Positions 10,404-21,850 of a stretch of DNA of 64,000 nt are shown here, one piece after another. The position numbers and the translations under genes are program-made. The notes below the pieces were generated by a model. It saw only the letters and a program-made list of their open reading frames with translations, did no database searches and was not told where the DNA came from. How positions within the stretch are numbered: position 1 is the first letter of the stretch; every line of letters starts with the position of its first letter. The stretch spans positions 97,333 through 161,332 of the forward strand of contig WELB01000167.1 in assembly GCA_009602725.1 (NCBI GenBank), given 5' to 3'. Origin of the DNA: Spirogloea muscicola (Eukaryota; Streptophyta; Zygnematophyceae; Spirogloeales; Spirogloeaceae).

Positions 10404-11830
10404 TTTGAACTGGAGTGACCGAGTGGCGTACGGAACGCCGATTTCGGTACATCCTCAGGTGTAATACGAAATTGGTGATAGCCGCTTTGCAAATCGAGGG
10501 AGCTGAACAAATTAGCTCCCGCGAGACGATCGAACAGATCATCAACGTGCGGCAACGGGTACCGGTTCTTGACTGTGAGCTTGTTGAGAGCTCGATAGTC
10601 GATACACATCCGAAGACTACCATCTTTCTTCTTGACGAAGAGGATCGGTGCACCGTACGGCGACTGAGAAGGCTCGATATGCCCTTTCTTTAGCAAATCC
10701 TCCACTTGGGATTGCATCTCGCGAAATTCGAGAGGACTCAGTCGGTACATAGGACGGTACGGCGGAGCAGCGCCGGGCTCCAGAGGAATCGTATGAGCCA
10801 CGCCTCGGTGAGGAGGCAGACCGTCTGGGAGAACTTCGGGGAACACATCCGAGAATTCTGTCAACAACTTGTCAAGAGCCGGCCCATGTGAGGCCACATC
10901 ACACACTACTCCTGAGTCAGGGGGAGACTCAGCACTCATTACCACCAGCAGATACACGGGCGAAGCCGGTTCTGCGTGAAGGAGCTTCCTGAACTGCACA
11001 GCCGACAGCTGGATAGAGGAAGCATTCACGGATGGTGGCGCGCGGGGAGCGTCTTTGTGCAATACAAAACGACGAGCACCGCGTTGACCAGAGCAAGTCC
11101 GCGCATCAAAGTCGAGTAGGGCCGTAGTGGAACAAAGCCAATCATCGCCCAAAATCACATAAAAGCCTGGTGCCAATTCAATGACAAGGCAAGACACAAC
11201 CGTCTTAAAATCTTGGATGTGTATGGGGACTCGACAATAGCCCATGACTTCGGCAGTTTGTCCATTAGCCAATGTAGCTTGAGAGACATTAATGGGCTTT
11301 ACAACAAAACCCTTGTCGCTCACAACATTCTTACTGATGCAGGAGACAGTAGCCCTCGTATCTATGAGGATCTGGACCGCATGACCGGCCACCAGTCCTG
11401 AAAACACCATGGTTGGCGCTGCGGCAGCGACTGCCGAGGCACTTACGGTAGTAAGAATGAAACTCCGAGCTACATACACGAACAGTTTCCTTGAGGGGCG
11501 TACAACATTTTCAACTTCCGATTTCACTTGAGGGCGGTTCGCCATGTGGCGACACAACAACACCAGCCCCGACGGAGGTTGAGGGATTACTCCTCGACTG
11601 TATGGCACAATGAAGAACACCGGTTCTTTAGCACCATGGAAACTGATCCGGCTCAAGTACATGCTCGCAGCTTTCTGCAACTGATTGGAAGGAACCCATA
11701 CAACGAGGGGACCTTCGTTCACCAGCGCTTGCTTAAGCCCATGCACAGAGCGTACTACTGGCATAACAGACAGCGGACACACTCGTCCTAAGCCTTCAAA
11801 GAGCATTTCCACATCATGCCGATGGAAACA
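10385..11830 (-). pseudogene. Gypsy-1 protease and RT fingers/palm
   Basis: The aspartic protease motif is [12 protein letters not shown] at about 11348-11372, with Arg where retroviral-type proteases have Gly (D-S/T-G). RT follows: [49 protein letters not shown] and [11 protein letters not shown] with the motif A Asp. The open frame extends upstream to 12004 but overlaps gag there and shows no domain. The copy is shifted at its 3' end near 10400. Confidence 0.85.
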
Positions 11831-12654
11831 CCCACAACGGTGATAGGGAGGGGGACTCACTTTTCCCTTTTCCCTTGTACAAGCCCTTCGGGCGCGTCGA
11901 AGCAGGCTTGGTAGGTTGGGACGTCGGCGGTTGCAGACAGTCCCGCATCCGGTGGCCCTTTTTGGCCACACCGGTAACAAGCCCTGTCCTCTTCTGGGAC
12001 ACACTTCGCTGCAGCCTTGGCTGGCGCCGACCGCGGTGGTGGCCCAGGCTTACTACTTGGCTTGAAGCCGGACTTGGGCTTGAAGCGCTTTACGGGTGAC
12101 AGCCCCGACTTGTCCCCATCTTCCTCCCGGAGGAATCGCTTGCGCGTTGGGTACATCGAGTACGACTGCCGAGCTTGCTCAATGAGCTTCTCCAAAGTCG
12201 TCACGGGCTGAAAAGTGGTCTTGTCCACTTGCGACATCAATGCGATGTGCTGTGGCAGACCAGCTTTAACGCGCTGTATTTGGTCCTTGGCGAGCATGGA
12301 CCCACACTTCACCAGCAGCATATGGAACTGCCGGACACACTCTTCGAAGTCATCACCTCGCATGCGGATTGCATCGAGTGCATTGCGAGCCTTCAGCTTC
12401 GCATGGACTTCGCCGTACATAGAAGTCAACGACCTCGTGAAGAAATCCCACGTATTAAATACACTGGGGGTAGAGGATAATTTCACCGACTCCCAAAATA
12501 AGCGCCAATTCACACCAGGTCGGTGGGTCGCGCCAAGGAGTACGTGTCGCGCGGTGAATGGAATGACCGGCTTTACAACCTTACGCGTCTGATCGTGGTC
12601 ACACGCCACGGAGGCGCCACATCGGGCGCTGACTAGGACGCCTCTTGCCCCCAT
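11830..12654 (-). pseudogene. Gypsy-1 gag with CCHC zinc knuckle
   Basis: The frame includes FNTWDFFTRSLTSMYGEVHAK, MRGDDFEECVRQFHMLLVK and IEQARQSYSMYPTRKR, a Lys/Pro-rich linker, and then CYRCGQKG. The rest of the knuckle, GHRMRDC, is read in the neighbouring frame, so one frameshift lies inside C-x2-C-x4-H-x4-C near 11960. The same gag core recurs in the non-autonomous copies, which makes this the best reference for the family. Confidence 0.85.
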
Positions 12655-12793
12655 TAAAGAGGAGAACGCGCCGTTTGCACATCTGGCGCTGACAAGGACG
12701 CCTTCAACCCCGTCAAGGAAGAAACGGCGCCGTGTGCCACGAGGGTGGTCAAGTTATCGGCCCTCCTCCCGAGGAGGGCCGAGTTTTCGACCA

Positions 12794-12830
12794 CCCCCCC
12801 CCCCCCCCCCNACCCCCCCCCCCCCCCCCC
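12794..12830. repeat. Poly-C tract with ambiguous base
   Basis: Seventeen or more C, then n at 12811, then A and another run of about eighteen C. It is most likely an unresolved assembly point inside the gypsy-1 leader, and coordinates beyond it may be off by an unknown length. Confidence 0.85.
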
Positions 12831-12930
12831 GGTTCCTCACGTGCAGGCGGCCTCGGCCTCCGTGGCGCGACTACTGCCTGACCCGGTTGTCGAAATGATC
12901 GTGACCGAGCGACCTGGTGTATATTGGACC

Positions 12931-13257
12931 TCGCGGGGTGGGCTTTTAAGAGATCGGACGGCGGAGAGATGCCATCTCTCCGCAAGTCACAAGGCGGATC
13001 ACAAGCTATCTCCTCGCCTCCCTCACACTCGCGTGCGCCTCCTGCGCCGCTGCGTGGTCACCCCCGCCGGATCTCTCACCGCTTCGGCCCCCTGGCCAAC
13101 CTGGCCTGCAGCGTGTACCCTGCGCGGCGCGCTCCACACCCTTGCCAACCTTTGCCGGCGGCTGCGGCGACCGCCGCTAGGGGTTTTCTGCACCGAGGGA
13201 CTTGAGGAGAGATGGCCTCTCTCCGCCGTCCGATCTCTTAATAGCCCACCCGGCGAG
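12931..13257. mobile_element. MITE-like segment with ~50-bp terminal inverted repeats
   Basis: The left arm 12931-12983 and right arm 13205-13257 are near-perfect reverse complements; both contain GGGTGGGCT-TTAAGAGATCGG. The arms enclose about 220 bases. Each arm also contains a short inner palindrome around GGAGAGATGCCATCTCTCC. There is no open frame that looks like a transposase. It may be a small non-autonomous DNA transposon in the gypsy-1 leader, or a structured leader element. Confidence 0.5.
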
Positions 13258-13630
13258 GGGGGGTCAAGGCAGTAGGTACATGGACTCAGCTCCGGCGCCC
13301 CGGGGCTCTCCGACCCGCCCATACGGGTGGCACCCTACCCAGCGAGTCACCCCATGGGTTTACCCCGCTGAGGTTCCCTGTACCACTTTCCTACCTGAGA
13401 TATCCGACCAGGCTTAGCCCTGCTCGGTTCCGCCCAATCTCCCTCTAGCCGACGCTACAACGACACTACGCCCCCGGGCATGACACCAGCGCCTGGCCGA
13501 CAGTCAGGTTGACGCCCACCTGCGGCACCGGGTTCTATGCCGTGCTTCATAGGCCAGCTACACCGGGCACAGGTGGTAAAGCAGGCGAAAAACTGGCCAG
13601 GAAAAACTGACCTGGTAAGTGCAAGAACTT

Positions 13631-13641
13631 CTCTGATACCA
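13631..13641 (-). other. Primer-binding site of gypsy-1
   Basis: Minus-strand TGGTATCAGAG lies immediately inside the LTR-C end. It matches the usual plant LTR-element site complementary to the 3' end of initiator-Met tRNA, and it fixes the element's orientation and its 5' LTR. Confidence 0.8.
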
Positions 13642-13642
13642 C

Positions 13643-14497
13643 CGTAACGTCCCTGTCCCTAATCACACAGTTAGGTTCAGAACGTCCTGTTTAGGTTGCG
13701 GACATAGGGAGACAACCCCCTCACAGAGTGGAACGCCAGCGCACACAGCGCACACGCGCACACATAGCGCAGCAGAAGTCTTACCTGAGGCACCGCCCAG
13801 AAGGCGGCGACTCGACCGAGGGTCAGCAGCTGGTCCCGCAAGGAGCGCAGCCATGGTACTCACGGAGAGCCGGCGGGGCCCGCAGCGACGAGCTAGGGCG
13901 ACGGGCTGGGCAGCAGGCGGCAGCAGCAGAGCTGTGGCGGCGGCTGCAGCAGCAGACAGCAGCAGCAGAGCTGTGGCAGCGGCTGCGGCAGCAGGCAGCA
14001 GCAAGGCTGTGCCTCTCTTGGCGTCACCGGTCCGACCGAGGAGTCTGGCCTCGGCCTATCTACTACTGATAAGCGTTCCATCTGCCACCCCTCCCCTGAT
14101 GTGTGACGAGGGTGTGACGAGGGTCGCCCCCAAGGTCCTCCGCTAGAGGGGCGGGCCTGACAATGGGGACACGACGCGATGGCCTTGGGCGGTACAAGGA
14201 GACAGGAAGCGGCGCCCATTGGGCGGCACCAAGGAGACGCGACGCGGCGCCTTGAGCGGCGCGACGCGGCGCCTCAGGCGGCTCCAAGCGGCGCCTCCCG
14301 GCGCTGCCAAGGGGGCGCGCAGCAGCGCCTCCTGGACGGTGCAGGTGCGGTACGAAACCCGGGGCCTTGGACCGTACTCAGCTACATACAGTGGAGCAAA
14401 GGTACCAGTACCGTTTGGGACTTCCAAACGGTAGATACGATACGATCATGTAAGGTTACCGGCACCGTTGGCACTCCCAAACGAAGGGAACGTTGCA
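13643..14497 (-). mobile_element. LTR-C, 5' LTR of gypsy-1
   Basis: It runs from TGCAACG at the right edge to a GACGTTAC end beside the primer-binding site. The interior has runs of CAG/CTG-type sequence and the GCGCC-rich block repeated near 14220-14330. A related LTR-C in the opposite orientation ends at 33101 with GGGACGTTACA. Confidence 0.75.
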
Positions 14498-14610
14498 TCG
14501 GGCGTCGATGACGGCTTGAGGGAGTCCCACCACTAACGTGGTTCCTCCTTGGGATATGTGCAGCGAGTGGCACTCTTGCCGTTGCGTCTGCGTTCATCAA
14601 CACGAATCAT
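14498..14610 (-). pseudogene. Short gag fragment, minus strand
   Basis: GGGAGTCCCACCAC, GTGCAGCGAGTGGCACTCTTG and the following ~40 bases resemble the minus-strand gag at 46565-46650. It lies just outside the 5' LTR of gypsy-1 and abuts the plus-strand gypsy-3 gag. Confidence 0.5.
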
Positions 14611-17600
14611 TTGGACAGCTCGCTCAGCCATGACTGTAGCCCAAACATTCATCAGCGAGCGACGGCTCAGGAGGGTCAGGGCCCAGGTGCATCGATTGAC
14701 TGCACGGGGCCCAGGTGCTTGGTTTGCACCAAGGCCAGAGCCAGGCGAACACCCTTTCGGGTCGTGCGCATTCCGGAAGTGTTCTGGCCAGATGGACCAT
14801 AGGGACCTCCACGTCTGGCTGGACGAGATCACGGATTGGCTCGTGCAATTTGGCACAGCCGAGGCTGCAAGAGTGCATCTTTCGCCGCATACCTCACTGG
14901 CGAGCCTCACCAGTGCTGGAAATCCGCGAAGAAAAGCTCTACTCCCGAGTTGTACAATACCTGGGAGCTTTTCTCGACCTCTTTGACCATTGTTGTTGAT
15001 TGGTCCTTATACGCAAGCTTGGGGCTCGCGTGGACACCATCACGACGGAGGCATTAATGAATAATTTATTCGATGGCGGCGCATGGCGCAAGCTTACCAC
15101 TTTTATTGGTCACCCACCGCCCTCCTGCTAAGGCAGGACGAAGGCGAGGCACATTAAGGGCCGCATTCATGGGCTCTCCTGCTGAGGCGGGCGCTCCTTC
15201 CCAAGCTGTGGCAGCTCGGACGAAGGCGAGGCCCACTGAGGGGCCGCATCTCAGTCCCGCCGAGGGCTCGAGGAGTATGGCGTCGGAGCCACGCGCTGGT
15301 TGCTTCCGCTGCGGCGACCCGAACCTCGCATCCGGGATTGCAAGGCTTCGGGCCTTCTACCTCTCGGCTGGCACGTCCCCTCGGACTGGGCAAGGGCAAT
15401 GACAAGAACGACCGTGGGTATCTTACTCAAGCCTCAATTCATGAGCTCACAACGGCAAGCTGTGCAAGCTGTTTTGACCTGGTTGGCCAGGCCTGCCCGC
15501 AATCGGACATACCTGGTGTACGCTCGATCTCTGCTCTCATGCAAGCTCTGAGGGCCGCTGAGCTCTAAGTGTGTGGGTGTTCCACGCTGACTTGCAATTA
15601 GCAGCGAACCTGAGTGGGCCTCCTCGGCTTGAAGACGTGGTGTTCTTCCTTGTGCCTTGGAGGCACAATGTGATTATCGACCTCCGCGTGGGGTTCCGAT
15701 GCTGTGCTCGTGTAATGCGGGACACCAGCTCCTACTGCTTGGCGGTGTGATGATACTCAGGAGAGGCTGCTTCCAGCGAGACTGCTGGTCTATGTTGCCC
15801 GCCACCCACCTCTTGGTGCTGTACACGGGGTACAGATGATGCTTTTTGAGGGGTTGGTTGCTTATGCACCGGCTAGGATCCTCATGGACTCAAGGGCCAC
15901 GGCGTCCTTAGTCGATAGAACTCGATGGGTGTCCATAGCTTGGATATGAATCCACTGCTTTGGAGCGCGTGACATTGGTCAATGCCCAACCCACCGGTGT
16001 GCTGAATATATGGTGAGTCTCCATTCGCATCCAGAAAATCAAGGCCGTTGTGTCTTGTTAGCCATTAAGCTGGCTAAACTTTTTGGTGTAATCTTGGAGG
16101 ACGCCTTGTCTGTTGCAATGAGCAGACCTTCAAACCGCCATGGGCGGCTGGACATCCATTCTGCTGGTCTCCACGCAGATGACGAAGCTGCTGCACAAGC
16201 AAGCGGTCGAGTCCGCATACCTTGTGTTAATGACGACGTGTGAGGAGTCTGCCCCTGACTTGTATGTGAGCGCTGAGTCCTTACAATGCGGAGTTCTTGA
16301 TTTTCTGCTGGATGAGTACTCGGGTGTGGTACCCAATGCTCACACGAACGGTCTGCCTCCTCATCGAGGTGTGATTCGTACCATTCGGATGGAGCCAGGC
16401 GCTGACCGTACAGACCGGTGAGCCGACTGATTCCTCTCGAGAGATGCAAGGCCAATATGGATTTGCAAAGGAAGAGTCATGGGGAGCCTTCTCAGTAGCC
16501 GTACGGTGCACCGATCCTCTTCGTGCGCAAGAAAGACGGCAGTCTTCAGAGGTGCATTGTCAATCGAGCTTTTGGCAAGCTCAATGTCAGGAACAGATAT
16601 CTTTTGCCACATGGGCCAAAACGGGATATGCGTCGACCCCCAGACGACTTTGGTCGTTCGGGATTGGCCTGTGCCACGGAATGTGCCTCAGCTGCGATCC
16701 TTTCAGGGATCCGCGATTAAATTTCTAAGATTCCCACAAGGGTTTGGGAACTTGGCACTTCCTCTTGCGCGGCTCACTCGTAAGGACGTACCCAGGGAGT
16801 GGTCGTCAGAATGCCAGAGGGCATTCGAGGATAAGCAACAGGCTCTTACATCTCCGCCTGTACTTGCCTCTCCTCGAGAAGACGTGCCATATGAGCTGAT
16901 CTGTGACGCCTTGTTGACCGCCATTGGTCACCGTGCTCTTGCGAGAGGGCCACCCGGTAGCGTTGAGAGTCGCCTGCTGATCCCGCAGAGCAAAGTAACA
17001 CTACGGGTGAGCAAGAGCTGCTGGCTGTGGTGCACGCCATACGCGATTGGTGTAGCTATCTGGAAGGTGTGGACTTAAGAGTATCCACGGATCATTGCCC
17101 GTTGACTTACTTCCACACTCAACAGCAACTGACGAGGCGACAAGCTCGGTGAGCTAATGAGAGGCATCATTCCGATTCCAGTGAGAGTACCGCCCTGAAG
17201 GCTTAATGTTGCGGACCTCGTGAGCCGCAACATTGCAGGGGCTGTTGCAATGCTTGCCTCGAACGCGTTGCGAGATGCGGATGCAGGCATGCGTTCTACT
17301 TGTGGCGCTTCTTGGCAACCGACTGCCAACCTTTCTGATGTGCGTATTCGTGGTGGGTATGTCATAGACCCTTGGTTTGCTGAGGCAACCAAGATATGCA
17401 CACTCTCCAATGCCAATGGCTTTTGGTGGCACGGCGACGCCATTGCGGTCCAGGACTCCAATGCCGTGCGGAGCACCAGAATGCAGGAGCTGCATGATAT
17501 GCCATACAGTGGTCATCTGGGAGCTGATAAAGCCAAAAGGCTGTGAAGAGCCTTTTCTGGCGGCCCAGGTACAAGCGTTTAGGCAAAGCTGTGCCACATC

Positions 17601-18376
17601 CCAGCAAAGCAAGGCAATCTCTGGCGAACCAGCCGGACTCCTTCAACCCCTGAAGATTCCTAAGCGGAATTGGGCTGATGTGAACGGTGATGGGAGATGA
17701 CACAATTGCCTAAGACGCGGAATGATGCCGTTGTCGTCATTGTGGATCGGTTGAGCAGAATGGCGCACTTTGCTCCAACGACCACGCGTGTTCCAGCACA
17801 GGACTTTGCTGGCATCATTGTGGATATGGTGTGGAAGTTGCAGGGCGTACCCGAAAGGATGGTCTCGGACCGCGATCGTCGACTTACGGGTCACTTCTGG
17901 AAGGAAGTATGCAAGCTTATTGGCACTGAGCAGGCCATGTCCACTGCCTTCCACTCCCAAAGCGATGGCCAAACCGAGAGGATGAATATGGTTCTGGAGG
18001 ACATGCTCCGGCATTTTGTAAACCCGAGTCAGACCTGTGAACAATGCCTATCATGAGTTTACCAGAGAGAAACCCTTCTACCTCAATTATGGTCAGCATC
18101 CCCGATCACATTTGGGGAGGGGGAGGCCGGAACGCGTTCCGGCCGCTGTCGCCTTCACTGGAACCCCCTTGGAAGCCCAATGACGGGCTCGGCATTTCTT
18201 GGAAAATGCCCCGAAGAGGCATAAGGCTTATGCTGACCACCGTCAGAAGGACGTTCTTCGACGTATGTGCTCAAGTACTGTTTCGTACTGTACAACGCAC
18301 CTCGCCTTGGGGGCAGTGGGTATGCACAAGTTGCTATCCAAGTCAATCTAGCTAATGGGTTATTTGGCCTTACTTC
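14611..18376 (+). pseudogene. Gypsy-3: decayed Ty3/gypsy coding region
   Basis: Three-frame reading recovers gag (ELYNTWELFSTSL at about 14945; knuckle start AGCFRCGDP at 15295), protease LMDSRATAS at 15880-15905, [10 protein letters not shown] near 16350, VRDWPVPRNVPQLRSF and CQRAFEDKQQAL (16660-16840), then integrase WFAEATKICTL, HDMPYSGHLG, VDRLSRMAHFAPTT, MVSDRDRRLTGHF and SDGQTERMN (17360-17990). Stops and shifts are frequent, and the RT catalytic YLDD block is deleted. The C-terminal integrase passes directly into LTR-B without a chromodomain. The 5' LTR is missing. Confidence 0.85.
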
Positions 18377-19109
18377 TGTAGCGTTCCACTCGTCTGGGCG
18401 CATTACCCCCCCATTGACGCGTACACGTAGTAGCTGTGGCGCAGGCCACTTCGGTGTATGCTCCCGAGCACGTTGTCTTCTCCCGCCAGCGATGTAACGC
18501 TTAGCGTGACCCCTGTCTTGCGGTATCCTCGAGGTCCGCCAGTGGACGTCACATGTCCTACGGGCCCCTCGCGGTCTGCCCGTGGCCATTACCTGTCCAC
18601 CTTACGGTAAGGGTACTCGAGGTCTTCCCGTGGACGGGAGATGTCCCCGCGACCGACCCTCGTGAGGCCCGCCCCTGACGGGATGGGCCTTGAAGTGGCT
18701 CCCACACGTCCTGGAGGAGGGGTGGCATTGAAGCATCACAAGTAGTCGGCCGGAAGTGGACTCGGTGGCTCGAACAGTGAGGCCAGAGGGAGGCATAGCC
18801 CTGCTTGCCTGCTGCCACAGCCGCCGCCACAGCTCTGCTGCCGTCGTCTGCTGCTCAGCCCGTCGCCGCAGCTCGTCGCTGCCGCCAACGCCGGCTCTCC
18901 GTAAATGCCAAGGCTGCGCCCCATGCCGGGACAGCTACCAAGCCAGACCCTCAGTAGAATCGTCGCCTTCTGGCGGTGCCTCAGGGAAGACTTCCGCTGT
19001 GTGTTGCAGTGGTACTTCACTGTAGGGGGTTTGCTTCTCGACCCCCATTGACGGAACCAATCAGGACGTACTAAACCCTAAATTCTTGTATACGGATCAG
19101 GACGTCACA
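18377..19109 (+). mobile_element. LTR-B, 3' LTR of gypsy-3
   Basis: It starts TGTAGCGTTCC and ends GGACGTCACA, so it has TG..CA ends. It is about 733 bases long, close to the LTR-B copies at 31673-32385 (minus) and 48635-49363 (minus). The internal blocks GGTGGCATTGAAGCATCACAAG and GACTTCCGCTGTG are shared with other LTR groups. Confidence 0.8.
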
Positions 19110-20211
19110 GCTTCAGTCACTTCGGCCGGCAAGCGCTCATCGTCGGGTAGAAACCAACGTTCACATCTGCTGCTTATGGTCGATACATTCATAGCTCACG
19201 GAACCGACTTGGCAATGTCAAGTCTGCATAGACCTCAAAGGGATGGCCAGACTGGAAGGCAAATAGATACCTGTGGACATGATCGGCAGCAGAGGCAGTA
19301 GAGGTTGGGACATTCTCCTCCAGCCGTGGACTTTTGCTGGACACTTCAACTCCATGCATCAACGGTTTCAGAAAAATGTCCCAAATCATGGAAGGCATAT
19401 ATGAAGGACCGGCTGAGCATCCTCGATGGTGAGCAGCAACCCAAGCCCAGTCCCTGTGGTCGCGCGTCGTTGGGAAAGTCATATGATATTTTAGAGAGGC
19501 AGTACTCAACATCCGCCATCCACAAGCAGCCAGGATAAAGAGAAAGTGGCTCTCCAAACGGGGCCAAGGGCTGAACAGGCAGTCCTAAAAGATGACAAGC
19601 TCCGAAGGGGCCACAAAGCGCTTTTCATGGGTTGCAGTAAATTATGTACCTGGTAATTTCTATTAGGAGGGCAGCTGCAGCCGGGCGACGTGGCTGCTGT
19701 TACTGTCAGCGGCCGCTGACATACCCTGGTTAATCACAATGCATGTCTGCTATTGCAACTTCACCGTGCGCGAACCTCTATCTCAATGCAGGATGTACAG
19801 AGTCGGGGACTGTCACGGGTGGTACAGCTGTGCAGTCTCGAACAACTCACACCTACTAAAACGATGATTGAAAGTACATAGCAGACTACCTGCTGAAAGC
19901 ATTCGGTACTGGTCAAGAGCATGAATCTTCCAAATAGTTGCCAGTACACCTACCAGTGCTGACACCACCAACCCTCAGCTGAACTCAATTTCTGGCTCAT
20001 TGAATAGCACTTGCATGTACAGTGCTTCTCGGGAATACCTGTGCAGGGGAGTTGTGCCCGACTGTGGTGATAAGCAAAACAGTTGATGAGACGGTTCCAG
20101 TCGGACCCCACTACGCTATCCAGGTAGCCGATCCAGAGGAGATGAGGAAGTTGACGACAGATAGACAAGCCGGCGGAAAGCAATCCCCTTGACGAAGCCA
20201 GAGGCTGCAGC
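19110..20211. other. Unassigned 1.1-kb stretch
   Basis: Base composition is more balanced than in the neighbouring LTRs. The longest open frames (for example 19557-19189 minus, and 19305-19538 plus) have no motif I recognise. It contains no LTR-like ends. It may be old, eroded transposon or original genomic DNA between insertions. Confidence 0.4.
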
Positions 20212-20752
20212 TGTAATGAACCAGCCATTTGCTTAAGCCACATGGCTCTGTTGGCATTACATGACCGGCCCTTTGGGACAAGTGGGCCCGCCAGGTGGCG
20301 GGCTGGCTTGCCGGGCAAGTGGCCTGCCCAGAGGCGGGCCCCGCCCGTCCAGAAATACCCTCGCTAGGATCCGCCCGTTCAAGGGAGGATCTTTGGCCCG
20401 CCGCCTGGCAGGCCGTGGGGCGACCCGCTCACAACCCTGGAGGGGGGGTGGCACGGGGAAGCACGAGAGCCTTGGGGGCTAAGGCTCGAGGGAGTTCGGA
20501 CCTGTGAAGCCCAGGAGCAGCCTTGCCGCTGCTCGCCGCCGCAGCCGCCGCCGCACCTTGCTGCGGGGCCTGCTGCGCCGGCCTGCGCCCAGGAGGTGGA
20601 GTCGCCGCCGGACGGCGGCGCCACGGGACCTGTCTTCCGCTGCGCCTATGCGCTAGTGCTTTGCCTGTGTAGTGGGTTGGTCCCCAAACCCCCTACCGCC
20701 GAACTCAAGCACTGCTCACCCTAACTGCGTGTGTAGGGCGAGGTTCCTTACA
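20212..20752 (+). mobile_element. Solo LTR-A with perfect target-site duplication
   Basis: It starts TGTAATGAACC and ends GGTTCCTTACA (541 bases) and is flanked by GCAGC at 20207-20211 and GCAGC at 20753-20757. There is no polypurine tract upstream and no primer-binding site downstream, so this is a solo LTR left by LTR-LTR recombination. The intact duplication validates the LTR-A boundaries used elsewhere here. Confidence 0.92.
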
Positions 20753-20859
20753 GCAGCAGAGCACGGCAGCATGCAGATGCAAGGCGTTGTTCCAAAGACC
20801 GCTGCAGTGATATAAACAGGCGCATGCAAAATACCTGCGCTAGCGAGCCAGTGGCGTTG

Positions 20860-21069
20860 AAGTCGGCCTGCTCGCCTCACTTAGCCTCTTTGCAGGCAAT
20901 AGTTGCATGTCATGAAATGCGGCTTTCGCGTAGTCTGCAGCGCTTGCAAGCTCTGGCTATTCATCAGCGTGCAGGGCGCACTCTAAGTCAGGCCACCGGT
21001 TTCCGTGGCGGCGCTCCGGTTCCCCGAGGTAGCTTGTCGGATTTGTTTGCGCTCACCCGTGGGTACTAA
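20860..21069 (+). pseudogene. Diverged LINE C-terminal tail
   Basis: The frame reads HEMRLSRSLQRLQALAIHQ, RAGRTLSQATG and ends SDLFALTRGY before a stop at 21067-21069. It is a diverged relative of the tails at 21.5 kb and 54.1 kb, which end SDLRLLSRGY. The shared final RGY and spacing support homology. Confidence 0.6.
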
Positions 21070-21388
21070 TGTCACCCTGTTACCATGGACACCTTTGGAG
21101 AGAGAGACGCTTCCATTGATAGTTTCCTCGGCTGTGGGCTCTTCAACCTGCTCCTGTACCTGTTCCTGTGCGTTGTACACCGCGTTCTCAGAGTTTGCAT
21201 TTATTCAGTCAAGCTCCTCCATTGGACGGTTTCCCTTGTCCACTGGTCCAGCAGACCGCCGTCGTTGAGGCGGCGGCCCAGCAGATCGCCCTCATCGCGG
21301 CGGCTCATATGCAGATGCGCTCATAGCGGCAGACAGATTCAGAATTAAGACAGTCAGTCAGACAGCACAGGCTCCGCCCTCACCCAAG
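21070..21388. other. Spacer between LINE tails
   Basis: No domain is seen. The open frames encode Leu/Cys-rich then Arg/Ser-rich peptides with no support as genes. It may be 3' untranslated sequence of the preceding LINE copy. Confidence 0.3.
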
Positions 21389-21850
21389 GTGGGTGGTAGC
21401 CATGGTCAGGGCGCACGGGCGCACCGCGTGGCCTCGGATGTGGGGAGTAGGCCCGATGGATGCCCAAGGCCTCCCTTACCCAAGGGAGCAGGTGGACTTT
21501 CCTGCAGCCGCGTTGCTAGCGCAGGTGTACCGCATGCGGTTGGCCGTCTCGCTGCAGCGTTCTATGGCCCGCGCGCTGCACCTGCGTACCGGCAGAGCCC
21601 TCGTTGCTGCCTCTGGCTCTGGCCAGGGGACCCGCTCCAGGAGCCAAGCTTCTCTGACCTGAGGCTGCTTAGCAGGGGTTACTGATTGCTTCGTCGCTGC
21701 TTAGTTTCTTCTTGTGCTTGTTTTTCTTAGAGCTTATCCCGGCCCCCTTCTCGTACTTTATTCATTCTTTTTTCATACTTTTTTGGGCTGGCTTTTCCAG
21801 CCCATATCCTCATGGGCGAGCCCTTCTCCCTTATCCAGGGGAGACGCTTA
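21389..21850 (+). mobile_element. LINE 3' end with RGY tail and hairpin
   Basis: It carries QVYRMRLAVSLQRSMARALHL (21523 on), then, one frame over, the end SDLRLLSRGY and stop at about 21680. A T-rich tail follows with GGGCTGGCTTTTCCAGCCC near 21785, an 8-bp stem that is shared with the 5.4-kb and 54.2-kb copies. The copy is truncated at its 5' side. Confidence 0.65.

Larger units (their letters stand above)
8259..14497 (-). mobile_element. Gypsy-1: nearly complete Ty3/gypsy element, 3' end missing
   Basis: The order on the minus strand is LTR-C (14497-13643), primer-binding site (13641-13631), leader (13630-12655), gag (12654-11830), protease-RT-RNase H (11830-9636) and integrase (9633-8259). 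The gag-PR-RT-RH-IN order places it in Ty3/gypsy. The coding region is broken by at least four frame changes. The chromodomain and 3' LTR are lost at the junction near 8259. The leader contains a poly-C gap and a MITE-like inverted repeat. It is the longest element in the window. Confidence 0.85.
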
